A stretch of DNA of 64,000 bases, taken from Streptomyces sp. H39-S7. GTDB taxonomy: Bacteria; Actinomycetota; Actinomycetes; Streptomycetales; Streptomycetaceae. The stretch covers positions 1 to 64,000 of the forward strand of contig NZ_JAPVLU010000025.1 of assembly GCF_027158205.1 (NCBI RefSeq). Reading direction: 5' to 3'. The notes beneath the pieces were generated by a model that ran no database searches, was not told where the DNA came from, and saw only the letters and a program-made list of their open reading frames with translations. Positions 48,371 through 56,446 of the stretch are shown here, piece after piece (within the stretch, counting starts at the first letter, position 1; every line of letters begins with the position of its first letter). Both the position numbers and the translations under genes were made by a program.

Positions 48371-49492
48371 TCAGCGGCGGGACATGTAGATGTCGAGTGC
48401 CTTGTGGAGCAGTTTGTTGAGGGGGAAATCCCACTCGCCCAAGTATTCGGCTGCCTGCCCGCCCGTGCCCACCTTGAACTGGATCAGGCCGAACAGGTGG
48501 TCCGTCTCGTCGAGGGAGTCGCTGATGCCGCGCAGGTCGTACACGCTCGCCCCGAGGGCGTAGGCGTCCCTGAGCATCCGCCACTGCATCGCGTTGGACG
48601 GCCGGACCTCCCGCTTGTGGTTCGCGGAGGCGCCGTAGGAGTACCAGACGTGCCCGCCGACGATCAGCATGGTGGCCGCGGCCACCGCTTCGCCCTCGTG
48701 CACGGCCAGGTAGAGCCGCATCCGGTTGGGGTCCTCGTTGTTGAGCGAGGTCCACATCCGCTGGAAGTACGACAGCGGGCGGGGCCGGAAGTGGTCGCGC
48801 TCCGCCGTCACCTCGTACAGCTTCTGCCAGACCGGGAGGTCGTCGTATCCGCCCTGCACGACCTCGACACCGGCCTTCTCGGCCTTCTTGATGTTGCGGC
48901 GCCACAGCTGGTTGAAGCCCTTGAGGATGTCGTCCAGCGAACGGTTCTCCAGCGGCACCTGGTAGACGTAGCGCGGCTGCACGTCACCGAAGCCGGCGCC
49001 GCCGTCCTCGTTCTGCTGCCAGCCCATCCGGCGCAGCCGGTCGGCCACCTCGAAGGCGCGGGGCTCGATGAACGTCGCCTCGACGTCCCGCAGCCGCTTG
49101 ACGTCCGGGTCGGAGATACCGGCCTTGATGGCGGGCGCGTCCCAGCGGCGGATGACGACGGGCGGACCCATCTTCACCGTGAAGGCGCCCTGCTGCTTGA
49201 GGTGCGCCAGCATCGGCTGCAGCCACTCGTCCAGGTTCGGCGCGTACCAGTTGATGACCGGGCCCTCGGGCAGGTACGCGAGGTACCGCTTGAGCTTGGG
49301 GATCTGCCGGTACAGCACGAGGCCGGCGCCGACGATCTGGCCGGTCCTGTCGTCGAACCAGCCGAGGTTCTCGGAGCGCCATTCGTTCTTGACATCCGCC
49401 CATGCCGGAACCTGGCAGTGACTGGCCGAGGGCAGACTCTGGATAAATGCCAGATGCTGCTCACGGCTGATGGTCCTCAGGGTCAAGCTCAT
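48371..49492 (-). CDS. femX: FemX-type peptidoglycan bridge aminoacyltransferase
   Basis: This 373-residue FemAB-family enzyme transfers an amino acid from aminoacyl-tRNA to the peptidoglycan stem peptide; in Streptomyces FemX adds the single glycine to LL-diaminopimelate. The two tandem GNAT-like domains are recognisable, with LPEGPVINW, FNQLWRRNIKKAEKAGVEV (the FemAB LRRxIKKA motif), and YSYGASANHKREVRPSNAMQWRMLRDAYALGASVYDLRGI near the C-terminus. Length and motifs are normal. ATG 49492 is followed by a conserved start. A DnaA box-like sequence lies upstream (49573-49581). Confidence 0.93.
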   Translation of the reverse strand: MSLTLRTISREQHLAFIQSLPSASHCQVPAWADVKNEWRSENLGWFDDRTGQIVGAGLVLYRQIPKLKRYLAYLPEGPVINWYAPNLDEWLQPMLAHLKQQGAFTVKMGPPVVIRRWDAPAIKAGISDPDVKRLRDVEATFIEPRAFEVADRLRRMGWQQNEDGGAGFGDVQPRYVYQVPLENRSLDDILKGFNQLWRRNIKKAEKAGVEVVQGGYDDLPVWQKLYEVTAERDHFRPRPLSYFQRMWTSLNNEDPNRMRLYLAVHEGEAVAAATMLIVGGHVWYSYGASANHKREVRPSNAMQWRMLRDAYALGASVYDLRGISDSLDETDHLFGLIQFKVGTGGQAAEYLGEWDFPLNKLLHKALDIYMSRR

Positions 49493-49589
49493 GCGGGGCG
49501 CTCCCCATCGCTGTGGCTGCGGTCTTATCTGCGCCGAAGCCTACTGCGATCGGGGAACCGCCCCGCCAGCCCTGTGGACAACTCTCCGG

Positions 49590-49892
49590 CTAGCTTCCGA
49601 AGAACCCTCCGTGTGCCATACCCAGGTAGAAGCCGACCGCGGCCGCGCCGAGCCCGATGATCAGCGCGAAGCGCTCGGCGGTGGTGACGGAGATGAATTG
49701 CCCGTATCCGCCGGTGATGATCCCGGCCAGGCCGGTCAGGGAACTGAGCAGGTGCAGGTAGTCGAAGATCGACGAGACGATGGCGATGCCACCGAGGACC
49801 AGGGTGACCGCGACCAGCGTGTTCTCCAGGGGATGGGCCTGGCCGTCGGTGTTGAACGTGAGGTGATGGGTCCGAGCCGCTTGCTGTGCCAT
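49590..49892 (-). CDS. Small conserved membrane protein
   Basis: This 100-residue protein has three hydrophobic segments: about residues 25-45 ([19 protein letters not shown]), 47-65 ([17 protein letters not shown]) and 72-92 ([21 protein letters not shown]). The short polar N-terminus ([21 protein letters not shown]) is probably cytoplasmic. The same gene order, next to rpsF, occurs in S. coelicolor. No function is recognisable. Confidence 0.8.
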   Translation of the reverse strand: MAQQAARTHHLTFNTDGQAHPLENTLVAVTLVLGGIAIVSSIFDYLHLLSSLTGLAGIITGGYGQFISVTTAERFALIIGLGAAAVGFYLGMAHGGFFGS

Positions 49893-50148
49893 GGGACACC
49901 TCCGTAACGGAGCAGTGGCGCATCGTAGCGCCGTTCATACCCGATGTGTACAGATTGAGGGCATTAGCGACCGGATTTCAACCGGAGGCGGTTGTCCGGG
50001 TAGTCTGTACGGTCTGCACCGGTGTCTGCGCTGGTCCACAACGATCCACCGTGATTGTCAGTGGTCGGCGCTACCGTTGCGACGCAATGCAAACCCTCCT
50101 GCCACGGAACCGCCGTGGCCGCTGAGTCCAAAGGAGGTGGGTTCCACA

Positions 50149-50439
50149 ATGCGTCACTACGAGCTCATGCTCATTCTCGACCCCGATCTCGAGGAGCGCG
50201 CTGTCTCCCCGCTGATCGAGAACTTCCTCACTGTCGTCCGCAACGGCGGCGGCAGCGTGGAGAAGGTCGACACCTGGGGCCGTCGTCGCCTCTCGTACGA
50301 GATCAAGAAGAAGGCCGAGGGTATCTACTCGGTCGTCGACCTCAAGGCTTCGCCCGAGGTCGTCAAGGAGCTCGACCGTCAGCTCAACCTGAACGAGTCG
50401 GTTCTCCGGACCAAGGTCCTCCGCCCGGAACTGCACTGA
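50149..50439 (+). CDS. rpsF: 30S ribosomal protein S6
   Basis: This 96-residue protein begins [19 protein letters not shown] and contains [24 protein letters not shown], the S6 core. ATG 50149 follows an excellent ribosome site (AAAGGAGGTGG). It heads the rpsF-ssb-rpsR-rplI operon, which joins ribosome assembly with replication. Confidence 0.98.
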   Translation: MRHYELMLILDPDLEERAVSPLIENFLTVVRNGGGSVEKVDTWGRRRLSYEIKKKAEGIYSVVDLKASPEVVKELDRQLNLNESVLRTKVLRPELH

Positions 50440-50504
50440 GCCTGCGGGCTTAGAGCAGTACCGGTTCCGAGAAGCAGCCAGCACACCGCCGAGAGGTCAC
50501 CACC

Positions 50505-51119
50505 ATGGCAGGCGAGACCGTCATCACGGTCGTCGGCAATCTCGTCGACGACCCCGAGCTGCGCTTCACCCCGTCCGGTGCGGCGGTCGCGAAGTTCCGT
50601 GTCGCGTCCACACCCCGCATCTTCGACAAGCAGACCAACGAGTGGAAAGACGGCGACGGCCTCTTCCTCACGTGCTCGGTCTGGCGTCAGGCGGCGGAGA
50701 ACGTAGCGGAGTCGCTGCAGCGAGGCATGCGCGTCATCGTGCAGGGCCGGCTGAAGCAGCGGTCCTACGAGGACCGCGAGGGCGTCAAGCGGACGGTCTA
50801 CGAGCTGGACGTCGAGGAAGTCGGCGCCAGCCTGAAGACCGCGACCGCCAAGGTCACCAAGACGACCGGCGGTGGCCGAAGCGGCCAGCAGGGCGGCTAC
50901 AGCGGTGGCGGTGGCGGTGGCGCACAGAGCGGTCAGGGTGGCGGCAACTGGGGCGGAAGCTCCGGCGGCAGCCAGCAGGCCGGTGGCGGTAACGCTGCCG
51001 ACGACCCCTGGGCGACCAGTGCTCCGGCCGGCGGTGCCCAGCAGGGTGGCGGCGGAAGCTGGGGAGGGAACTCCGGTTCCTCCTCCGGCGGCGGCTTCTC
51101 GGACGAGCCGCCCTTCTAA
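50505..51119 (+). CDS. ssb: Single-stranded DNA-binding protein
   Basis: This 204-residue SSB coats single-stranded DNA during replication. The OB fold occupies about residues 1-110 ([32 protein letters not shown] ... [32 protein letters not shown]). A flexible Gly/Gln/Ser-rich linker of about 80 residues leads to the acidic tip FSDEPPF that recruits partner proteins. Its place in the rpsF operon marks it as the housekeeping SSB. Confidence 0.98.
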   Translation: MAGETVITVVGNLVDDPELRFTPSGAAVAKFRVASTPRIFDKQTNEWKDGDGLFLTCSVWRQAAENVAESLQRGMRVIVQGRLKQRSYEDREGVKRTVYELDVEEVGASLKTATAKVTKTTGGGRSGQQGGYSGGGGGGAQSGQGGGNWGGSSGGSQQAGGGNAADDPWATSAPAGGAQQGGGGSWGGNSGSSSGGGFSDEPPF

Positions 51120-51162
51120 GGGCGTCACGACACCAACTTCTTGATCAAACAGGAGAGACACC

Positions 51163-51399
51163 ATGGCGAAGCCGCCTCCGCGCAAGCCTAAGAAGAAGGT
51201 CTGCGCGTTCTGCAAGGACAAGACCGTATACGTGGACTACAAGGACACGAACATGCTGCGGAAGTTCATTTCCGACCGCGGCAAGATCCGTGCCCGCCGC
51301 GTGACCGGCAACTGCACGCAGCACCAGCGTGACGTCGCCACGGCCGTGAAGAACAGCCGTGAGATGGCACTGCTGCCCTACACGTCGACCGCTCGCTAA
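51163..51399 (+). CDS. rpsR: 30S ribosomal protein S18
   Basis: This 78-residue protein contains [17 protein letters not shown], with the two cysteines of the zinc-binding S18 type, and [30 protein letters not shown]. The cysteine-containing form suggests the zinc-dependent paralogue pattern seen in Actinobacteria; a zinc-free copy elsewhere is possible. It follows a GGAGAG ribosome site, 43 bases after ssb. Confidence 0.97.
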   Translation: MAKPPPRKPKKKVCAFCKDKTVYVDYKDTNMLRKFISDRGKIRARRVTGNCTQHQRDVATAVKNSREMALLPYTSTAR

Positions 51400-51416
51400 G
51401 GAAGGGTGACCGAATC

Positions 51417-51863
51417 ATGAAGATCATCCTCACCAACGAGGTCTCCGGCCTCGGCGCCGCAGGCGATGTCGTAGAGGTCAAGTCGGGCTACGCCCGCAAC
51501 TACCTGGTCCCGCGCGGTTTCGCGATCGCCTGGACCAAGGGTGGCGAGAAGGACGTCGAGCAGATCCGCCGCGCGCGTCGGATCCGCGAGATCCACACGC
51601 TCGAGGACGCGAACGCCGTCAAGGCGAAGCTGCAGTCCGTCAAGGTTCAGCTGACCACCCGCGCGGGTGACAGCGGCCGACTGTTCGGTTCCATCACGCC
51701 GGCCGACATCGCTGCGGCGATCAAGGCTGCCGGTGGCCCGGACGTGGACAAGCGTCGTGTCGAGGTCGGTACGCCGATCAAGACCCTCGGTGCCCACAAG
51801 ATCTCGGTGCGTCTGCACCCCGAGGTCGAGGTCAAGCTCGACCTTGAGGTTGTTGCTGCCTGA
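51417..51863 (+). CDS. rplI: 50S ribosomal protein L9
   Basis: This 148-residue protein has the N-terminal L9 domain ([37 protein letters not shown]), a central connecting helix, and the C-terminal domain with [14 protein letters not shown] and [17 protein letters not shown]. It is the last gene of the rpsF operon and is followed by a strong hairpin. Confidence 0.98.
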   Translation: MKIILTNEVSGLGAAGDVVEVKSGYARNYLVPRGFAIAWTKGGEKDVEQIRRARRIREIHTLEDANAVKAKLQSVKVQLTTRAGDSGRLFGSITPADIAAAIKAAGGPDVDKRRVEVGTPIKTLGAHKISVRLHPEVEVKLDLEVVAA

Positions 51864-51886
51864 TCTGCCGCGCTTCGGCGCAGTGC

Positions 51887-51922
51887 GAAGGACCGGTACC
51901 CCGCAGGGGGTGCCGGTCCTTC
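51887..51922 (+). terminator. Terminator after rplI
   Basis: A 16-bp stem (51887-51902 with 51907-51922, one G-T pair) and a 4-base loop, followed by TTCGTTCG, 24 bases after the stop. Confidence 0.88.
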
Positions 51923-51936
51923 GTTCGTTCCGGGAT

Positions 51937-51950
51937 GTTTCACGTGGAAC
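51937..51950. other. parS: parS site (asymmetric variant), pair downstream of rplI
   Basis: GTTTCACGTGGAAC, one arm of each parS type, inside a 24-bp near-palindrome (51932-51955). Confidence 0.88.
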
Positions 51951-51969
51951 ATCCCATCGCGCACGGCAT

Positions 51970-51983
51970 GTTCCACGTGGAAC
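51970..51983. other. parS: parS site, pair downstream of rplI
   Basis: GTTCCACGTGGAAC, 33 bases from the preceding site; the flanks ATG..CAT extend the symmetry. Confidence 0.9.
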
Positions 51984-52092
51984 ATCGCACCGGACGCCTG
52001 CCCCGCAGCCGGGCGTACTCAGGTAGGTACCGGGTCAGGAGTGAGTAGCGCAGCCCATCCCGGGGCGGGTCGGCGCCGCCAGGATGTGCGGT

Positions 52093-53700
52093 ATGGCAAT
52101 GGGAAGCTTCGCGCGGCAGTGGCTGCTGAGAATCATCAGCTTCGGGCTCACCGCTCTGTACCGGCTCTACCGGGTGCACCCCTTCGTGTGGCGGGTGATG
52201 GCCCGTAACTACCGTCCGTGGATGAGCGGCTTCGCACGTCTTCACGCCTGGATGACCTGCCAGTTCGCGGCCCTGGACGTACCGGCGTACGCGACGCACC
52301 TGGAGCAGGGCGGCTGGCGGTTCCGCTGGTTCCGGCTCGACTCCTACCCGGCCACCGACAAGGAAACGTACGTCAAGGCGTACCCGGAGGAGGCGCGCTG
52401 CTGGAAGGGGCGGGTGGAGATCGCCGGCAGCGTGGTCGACGAGTCCTCGGGTTCGTCCGGCACTCCGTACAACTGGGTGCGCAGCCGCCGGGAGTTGAAC
52501 ACCGTGCACCGCAACGTGGCCGGCTACACCAGCCTCGTCTTCCCCTCGAAGCGGCTCTTCGTGATCAACGCCTACTCGATGGGCGCCTGGGCCACCGGAA
52601 CGAACACCGGCATCGCGATGGCCCGGATCGCCACCGTGAAGAACACCGGCCCCGATCTGGAGAAGATCGTCGACACGCTGCGGCACTTCGGGCCGCGCTA
52701 CGACTATCTCGTCACGGCCTACCCGCCGTTCCTCAAGCACCTGCGGGACCGGCTGGCCGGTGAGCCCTGGTTCGCGGAGAAGAGCTTCCGGCTCGCGGCG
52801 ATGGTCGGCGGCGAGGGGATGACCGAAGCGCTGCGCGACTACGTGGGAGACGTGTTCGGCAAGGTGCGGTCCGGCTACGGGGCGTCCGACCTCACCATCG
52901 GGATGGGCGGCGAGACCACGTTCAGCGTCTGGCTGCGCCGGATGATGCGTGAGGACGCCGCTGTCAGGGCGGCCTTCCTGGGTCCGGACGAACAGCGGCT
53001 GCCGATGGTCTTCCAGTACAACCCTCTGGAGACCTATCTGGAGACCGCCGGCGACGGGCGGACCGGCGAGGTGCTCTGCACCATCAACTCCACCGCGGTC
53101 ATGGCTCCCAAACTGCGCTACAACATCGGCGACGAGGGCACGTTGATGTCCTTCCCCCAGGTCTGGGAGATCCTGCGCGAGCTGTTCGCGGACCGCCCGG
53201 TCCTGCTGCAGCGCGCGGAGGCCGCCGCCCTGCGCGAGAAGATGCGGCTGCCGCTGCTGTTCCTCTACGGGCGGGCCGACTCGACCATCTCCTACATGGG
53301 GGCCAACATCTACCCGCAGGACGTCGAGTACGGCCTGTACGAGGGCAACCCGATGGCGGACCGGATCGAGAGCTTCTGCCTGGCCATCGAGGAGGGCGAC
53401 GACCTGGAGGCGCGGCCCGTCGTGCACGTGCAGTTGCGTGAGGGGACGGTGCTGGACGCCGGCGGGGCCGCGAAGCTCGCCGAGGTGTGCCGGGCGGGCG
53501 TGGTGCGCCATCTCGCCGCCTGCAGCCGGGACTTCGCGCAGTCGCTGACGGAGGACGCTTCGGCCGGTGAGGTGTCTGCGCGGGTGCACCCGTACGGCTC
53601 GGGGCCGTTCGTCAGGGGAACGGGAACCGCGGCCGGCGGCAGCGGTCACGGCATCAAGAACAAGTACCTGCTCGGTGCGACCGCGAAGGGCGGTGCCTGA
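52093..53700 (+). CDS. PaaK/CoF390-synthetase-like adenylate-forming enzyme
   Basis: This 535-residue protein resembles phenylacetate-CoA ligase and coenzyme F390 synthetase, enzymes that activate a carboxylate or phosphate with ATP. The nucleotide loop is DESSGSSGTPYNW (about residues 116-128). Other family features are MVGGEGMTEALRDYVGDVFG, SGYGASDLTIGMGGET, RYNIGDEGTLMSF and FLYGRADSTISYMGANIYPQDVEYGL (the hinge region). There is a hydrophobic, aromatic N-terminus (LLRIISFGLTALYRLYRVHPF). The substrate is unknown. ATG 52093 has AGGA eight bases upstream; ATG 52084 is possible. It is the first gene of a four-gene cassette with overlapping or nearly touching ends. Confidence 0.8.
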   Translation: MAMGSFARQWLLRIISFGLTALYRLYRVHPFVWRVMARNYRPWMSGFARLHAWMTCQFAALDVPAYATHLEQGGWRFRWFRLDSYPATDKETYVKAYPEEARCWKGRVEIAGSVVDESSGSSGTPYNWVRSRRELNTVHRNVAGYTSLVFPSKRLFVINAYSMGAWATGTNTGIAMARIATVKNTGPDLEKIVDTLRHFGPRYDYLVTAYPPFLKHLRDRLAGEPWFAEKSFRLAAMVGGEGMTEALRDYVGDVFGKVRSGYGASDLTIGMGGETTFSVWLRRMMREDAAVRAAFLGPDEQRLPMVFQYNPLETYLETAGDGRTGEVLCTINSTAVMAPKLRYNIGDEGTLMSFPQVWEILRELFADRPVLLQRAEAAALREKMRLPLLFLYGRADSTISYMGANIYPQDVEYGLYEGNPMADRIESFCLAIEEGDDLEARPVVHVQLREGTVLDAGGAAKLAEVCRAGVVRHLAACSRDFAQSLTEDASAGEVSARVHPYGSGPFVRGTGTAAGGSGHGIKNKYLLGATAKGGA

Positions 53701-53703
53701 ACC

Positions 53704-54264
53704 ATGCGCAGTACCGACTTCTCCCTCACCCCGGCACCCGGGCAGGCCGGTGCGATGTTCGTCGGCGCCACCCGGTACTCGGGGTTGCGCGCGATCATCA
53801 CGCTGGGCCCCGGCTACGTGCGGATGGTCCGCGAGATGCGGCGGATGAAGGGGTACGTCTGGCACAAGGTGTACTGGCGCTTCCCCTTCACCCTCGGGAC
53901 GATCGCCTTCTTCGCCGACCGTGACGAACTGCTGAAGTTCGCCCGGGGCAAAGCCCACCACGAGCTCATGTGCTGGCTGACGGACGAGGGAAAGGGCCGC
54001 GCGACCGGCGGCTGGATCCGCATCTACACCGCGGACGCGGCCGGGTACACCAACGGTGTCTGGCGGGCCGAGGACGGTGCGCTGTCCCACGTCGACACCT
54101 TCGAGCCGCTGAGCACCGAGCTCTCCGCAGGGCGCGCACCGCGCCCCGTCAAGCACGTGCGGCACGAGGGACGGCGTGCGCGGCGCAGGGCGGAGCCGCA
54201 CGCGGCGGAGCCCGGCACAGCGCCCGCCGCGCAGTGCCCGGCGCACCGGGACGGCCGACCGTGA
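53704..54264 (+). CDS. Dimeric alpha-beta barrel (DUF4188/monooxygenase-like) protein
   Basis: This 186-residue protein starts three bases after the adenylating enzyme. MFVGATRYSGLRAIITLGPGYVRMVREMRRMKGYVWHKVYWRFPFTLGTIAFFADRDELLKFARGKAHHELMCWL has the secondary-structure pattern of dimeric alpha-beta barrel proteins such as ABM monooxygenases and DUF4188. The C-terminal 50 residues are basic and disordered. Such folds often act on small aromatic compounds without cofactors, but no catalytic residues can be named here. The stop overlaps the next start (GTGA at 54261-54264). Confidence 0.6.
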   Translation: MRSTDFSLTPAPGQAGAMFVGATRYSGLRAIITLGPGYVRMVREMRRMKGYVWHKVYWRFPFTLGTIAFFADRDELLKFARGKAHHELMCWLTDEGKGRATGGWIRIYTADAAGYTNGVWRAEDGALSHVDTFEPLSTELSAGRAPRPVKHVRHEGRRARRRAEPHAAEPGTAPAAQCPAHRDGRP

Positions 54265-55376
54265 CCATCACCGTCAGCAAGGTCGTCGGACGGAACGAGC
54301 TGCGGGAGTTCTGCGAGGTGCCGCTGCGGATCCACCCCCGCGACCGCTACGTGCCGGCCCTGGAACCCCAGATCCGCACATGGCACCGGGAGCGGGCCGC
54401 CGAGCTCCATGTCGCCCGTGACGCGGCGGGTACGCCCGTCGGCCGGATCTGTCTGCACCGCCACTCCGGGTTCGACAGCAGGATCGGGAAGCGCGCCCAG
54501 CTCTTCGGGCTGGCAGAGTTCGCCGATCCGCAGGACGTCGGGGAGGACGTGGCCCAGGAGCTCTTCGCGGCGACCGAACGTGCCGGCGCGGGGACGGATG
54601 TGGCGTTCGGTCCGGTCAGCCTGCTGCCCAACCAGTCGGGCGGCGTCATCACATCGGGGTTCGGCGACCGCGGGTTCATCGACTCCGCCTGGAACCCGGC
54701 GTACTACCCGGCCGCCTACGAACAGCACGGCTTCACCCGGAGGTTCGCCGCCGACACCTGGGTCTGCGAGAACCTGGACGGTCCGGGCGCCGTCGACCCC
54801 GACGAGGCGTTCCTGTTCGACGACAGCCGCATCGCGGCCGAGGGGCTGCGCATCCACCACGGGTCGCGGCGGAGGCTGGCCGAGCAACTGCCGCTGCTGC
54901 GCGGCATGCTCAACGCCTCCTTCGCCCAACTCGGCTACTACACGGAGATCTCCGCGGCGGATCTCGAGGCCCAGACGGACGGGCTGGCGCATCTCCTCGA
55001 CGAGCAGTTGCTGCTCTACCTGACGGTCGAGGGCGAGCCGGTCGCGTTCGTGCTCGCTGTCCCCGACATCTCGCGCTTCGTCATGGCGGCCCGCGGCCGG
55101 ATGGGACTTTCCCGGCAACTGCGGCTGCTGGCCACCCGCGGCCGGTACCGCAGCGAGGCCGTACTGATCATCAAGGGAACGGTGCCGGCTCACCAGGGGA
55201 AGGGCTACCTGACGCTCCTCGCCCGTGAACTGCACCGCAATCTGCGCAGCGGCGGCTACCGGACGTTGCGCAGCACTTTCGTCGAACACGGGAACGCAGC
55301 GTCGGCCGCGCAGTACCGGCGTGTCGGCGGCCGCCCGCTGCACGGCTACACCTTCTACGAGAGGGCAATGCGGTGA
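54261..55376 (+). CDS. GNAT-fold N-acyltransferase
   Basis: This 371-residue protein has two domains. The N-terminal half (about 1-170) begins TITVSKVVGRNELREFCEVPLRIHPRDRYVPALEP and looks like a degenerate GNAT. The C-terminal half has the acyl-CoA loop GTVPAHQGKGYLTLLARELH (about 320-340), followed by STFVEHGNAASAAQYRRVGGRPLHGYTFYERAM, a typical GNAT end. Its partner genes suggest it transfers an acyl group onto, or from, a product activated by the PaaK-like enzyme; this is inference. It overlaps both neighbours by four bases. Confidence 0.72.
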   Translation: MTITVSKVVGRNELREFCEVPLRIHPRDRYVPALEPQIRTWHRERAAELHVARDAAGTPVGRICLHRHSGFDSRIGKRAQLFGLAEFADPQDVGEDVAQELFAATERAGAGTDVAFGPVSLLPNQSGGVITSGFGDRGFIDSAWNPAYYPAAYEQHGFTRRFAADTWVCENLDGPGAVDPDEAFLFDDSRIAAEGLRIHHGSRRRLAEQLPLLRGMLNASFAQLGYYTEISAADLEAQTDGLAHLLDEQLLLYLTVEGEPVAFVLAVPDISRFVMAARGRMGLSRQLRLLATRGRYRSEAVLIIKGTVPAHQGKGYLTLLARELHRNLRSGGYRTLRSTFVEHGNAASAAQYRRVGGRPLHGYTFYERAMR

Positions 55377-56446
55377 GCAATCGGGACTCGGTCCATTGGA
55401 CGGCGGTACTGCGGGAGCGCGAGGAGCTGTGCCGCCGCGCGCCGAGCGCGCACAACACCCAGCCCTGGGTGCTGCGCTACGACAACGACGCCGTGGAAGT
55501 GGGCTGGGACCCGTCCCGGGAACTGCCCGACGGCGATCCCGGCCGGCGCGACCTGTTCCTGTCCCTGGGCGCCTTCGTGGAGACCTGCCTGATCGTCGCC
55601 TCGGACGCCGGGCTCGCGATACGCGCCGAGATCACGGTCGACGAGAAACGGCGGACGGTGGCCCGGCTGCTGCCCGCGCCCGATCTGCACGCGACGCCCT
55701 TCAGCGCGCGGACTGTCGCACTGCGCGGCTGCGCGAGGGGCGCCCACACCGGGGGCCGGCTCACGGCGGCGGACCTGGGCGCCGCCAGGACCGGGCTGGA
55801 ACGGGCGAGCCTGGTGGAGATGCCCGCGCGGGAACTGGCCGGCCTCGCGGTACGCGCCGACCGGTGGCTCTTCGGCACCCCGCCGGTGGTGCGGGAACTG
55901 CGCACCTGGCTGCGTCTGCGCCGGGGCCACCCGCGCTACGCGGACGACGGTCTGACGTACGAGGCACTGGCCATGTCGCGGGTCGAGGCGGCGGCGCTGC
56001 GGGCGGTGCTCGTACCGGGCGTCTACGGAGTGCTGCGGCGCCTCGGGCTGGCCCGGCTGCTGGCGGGCTCACAGAGCGGGCTGCTGCGCTACGAGGGGAG
56101 CGTCCTGGTCCTCACCACGGCCGCCGGGGCCGACGCGTCCGGCGCCGGCGCTCCGGCCGCTCTGGTCCGGGCCGGGCAGGAGCTCGTGCGGGTCTGGTAC
56201 GGGCTGGCGGAGCGGGGCATCGCCGTGCACCCGCTGAGCCAGATCCTCGACTGCCCGCGGACGGAGGAGGAGTTGGCGCGGCGGCTGGGAGGCCGCGAAA
56301 GGCCGCTCGCCGTCTTCCGGGCGGGCCGTCCGACCGGCCCGCCGATACGGTCGGCGCGGCTCGGCGGCACGGCGAACCTGCCCCGACGGTCCGGCACCGC
56401 GTCCCTCGCGCCGGGGAGAGCGGCTATGCCCGTACCGCCCCGGTGA
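55373..56446 (+). CDS. Acg-like nitroreductase family protein
   Basis: This 357-residue protein contains SAHNTQPWVLRYD near the N-terminus, the FMN-binding signature of the Acg/nitroreductase superfamily, and a repeated half further on (LVRAGQELVRVWYGLAERGIAVHPLSQIL). Acg-type proteins of mycobacteria resemble a nitroreductase dimer fused in one chain, with a lid over the flavin. The C-terminal 50 residues are Pro/Arg-rich and variable. GTG 55373 overlaps the GNAT stop. The enzyme would supply an oxidation or reduction step in the cassette. Confidence 0.78.
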   Translation: MSNRDSVHWTAVLREREELCRRAPSAHNTQPWVLRYDNDAVEVGWDPSRELPDGDPGRRDLFLSLGAFVETCLIVASDAGLAIRAEITVDEKRRTVARLLPAPDLHATPFSARTVALRGCARGAHTGGRLTAADLGAARTGLERASLVEMPARELAGLAVRADRWLFGTPPVVRELRTWLRLRRGHPRYADDGLTYEALAMSRVEAAALRAVLVPGVYGVLRRLGLARLLAGSQSGLLRYEGSVLVLTTAAGADASGAGAPAALVRAGQELVRVWYGLAERGIAVHPLSQILDCPRTEEELARRLGGRERPLAVFRAGRPTGPPIRSARLGGTANLPRRSGTASLAPGRAAMPVPPR

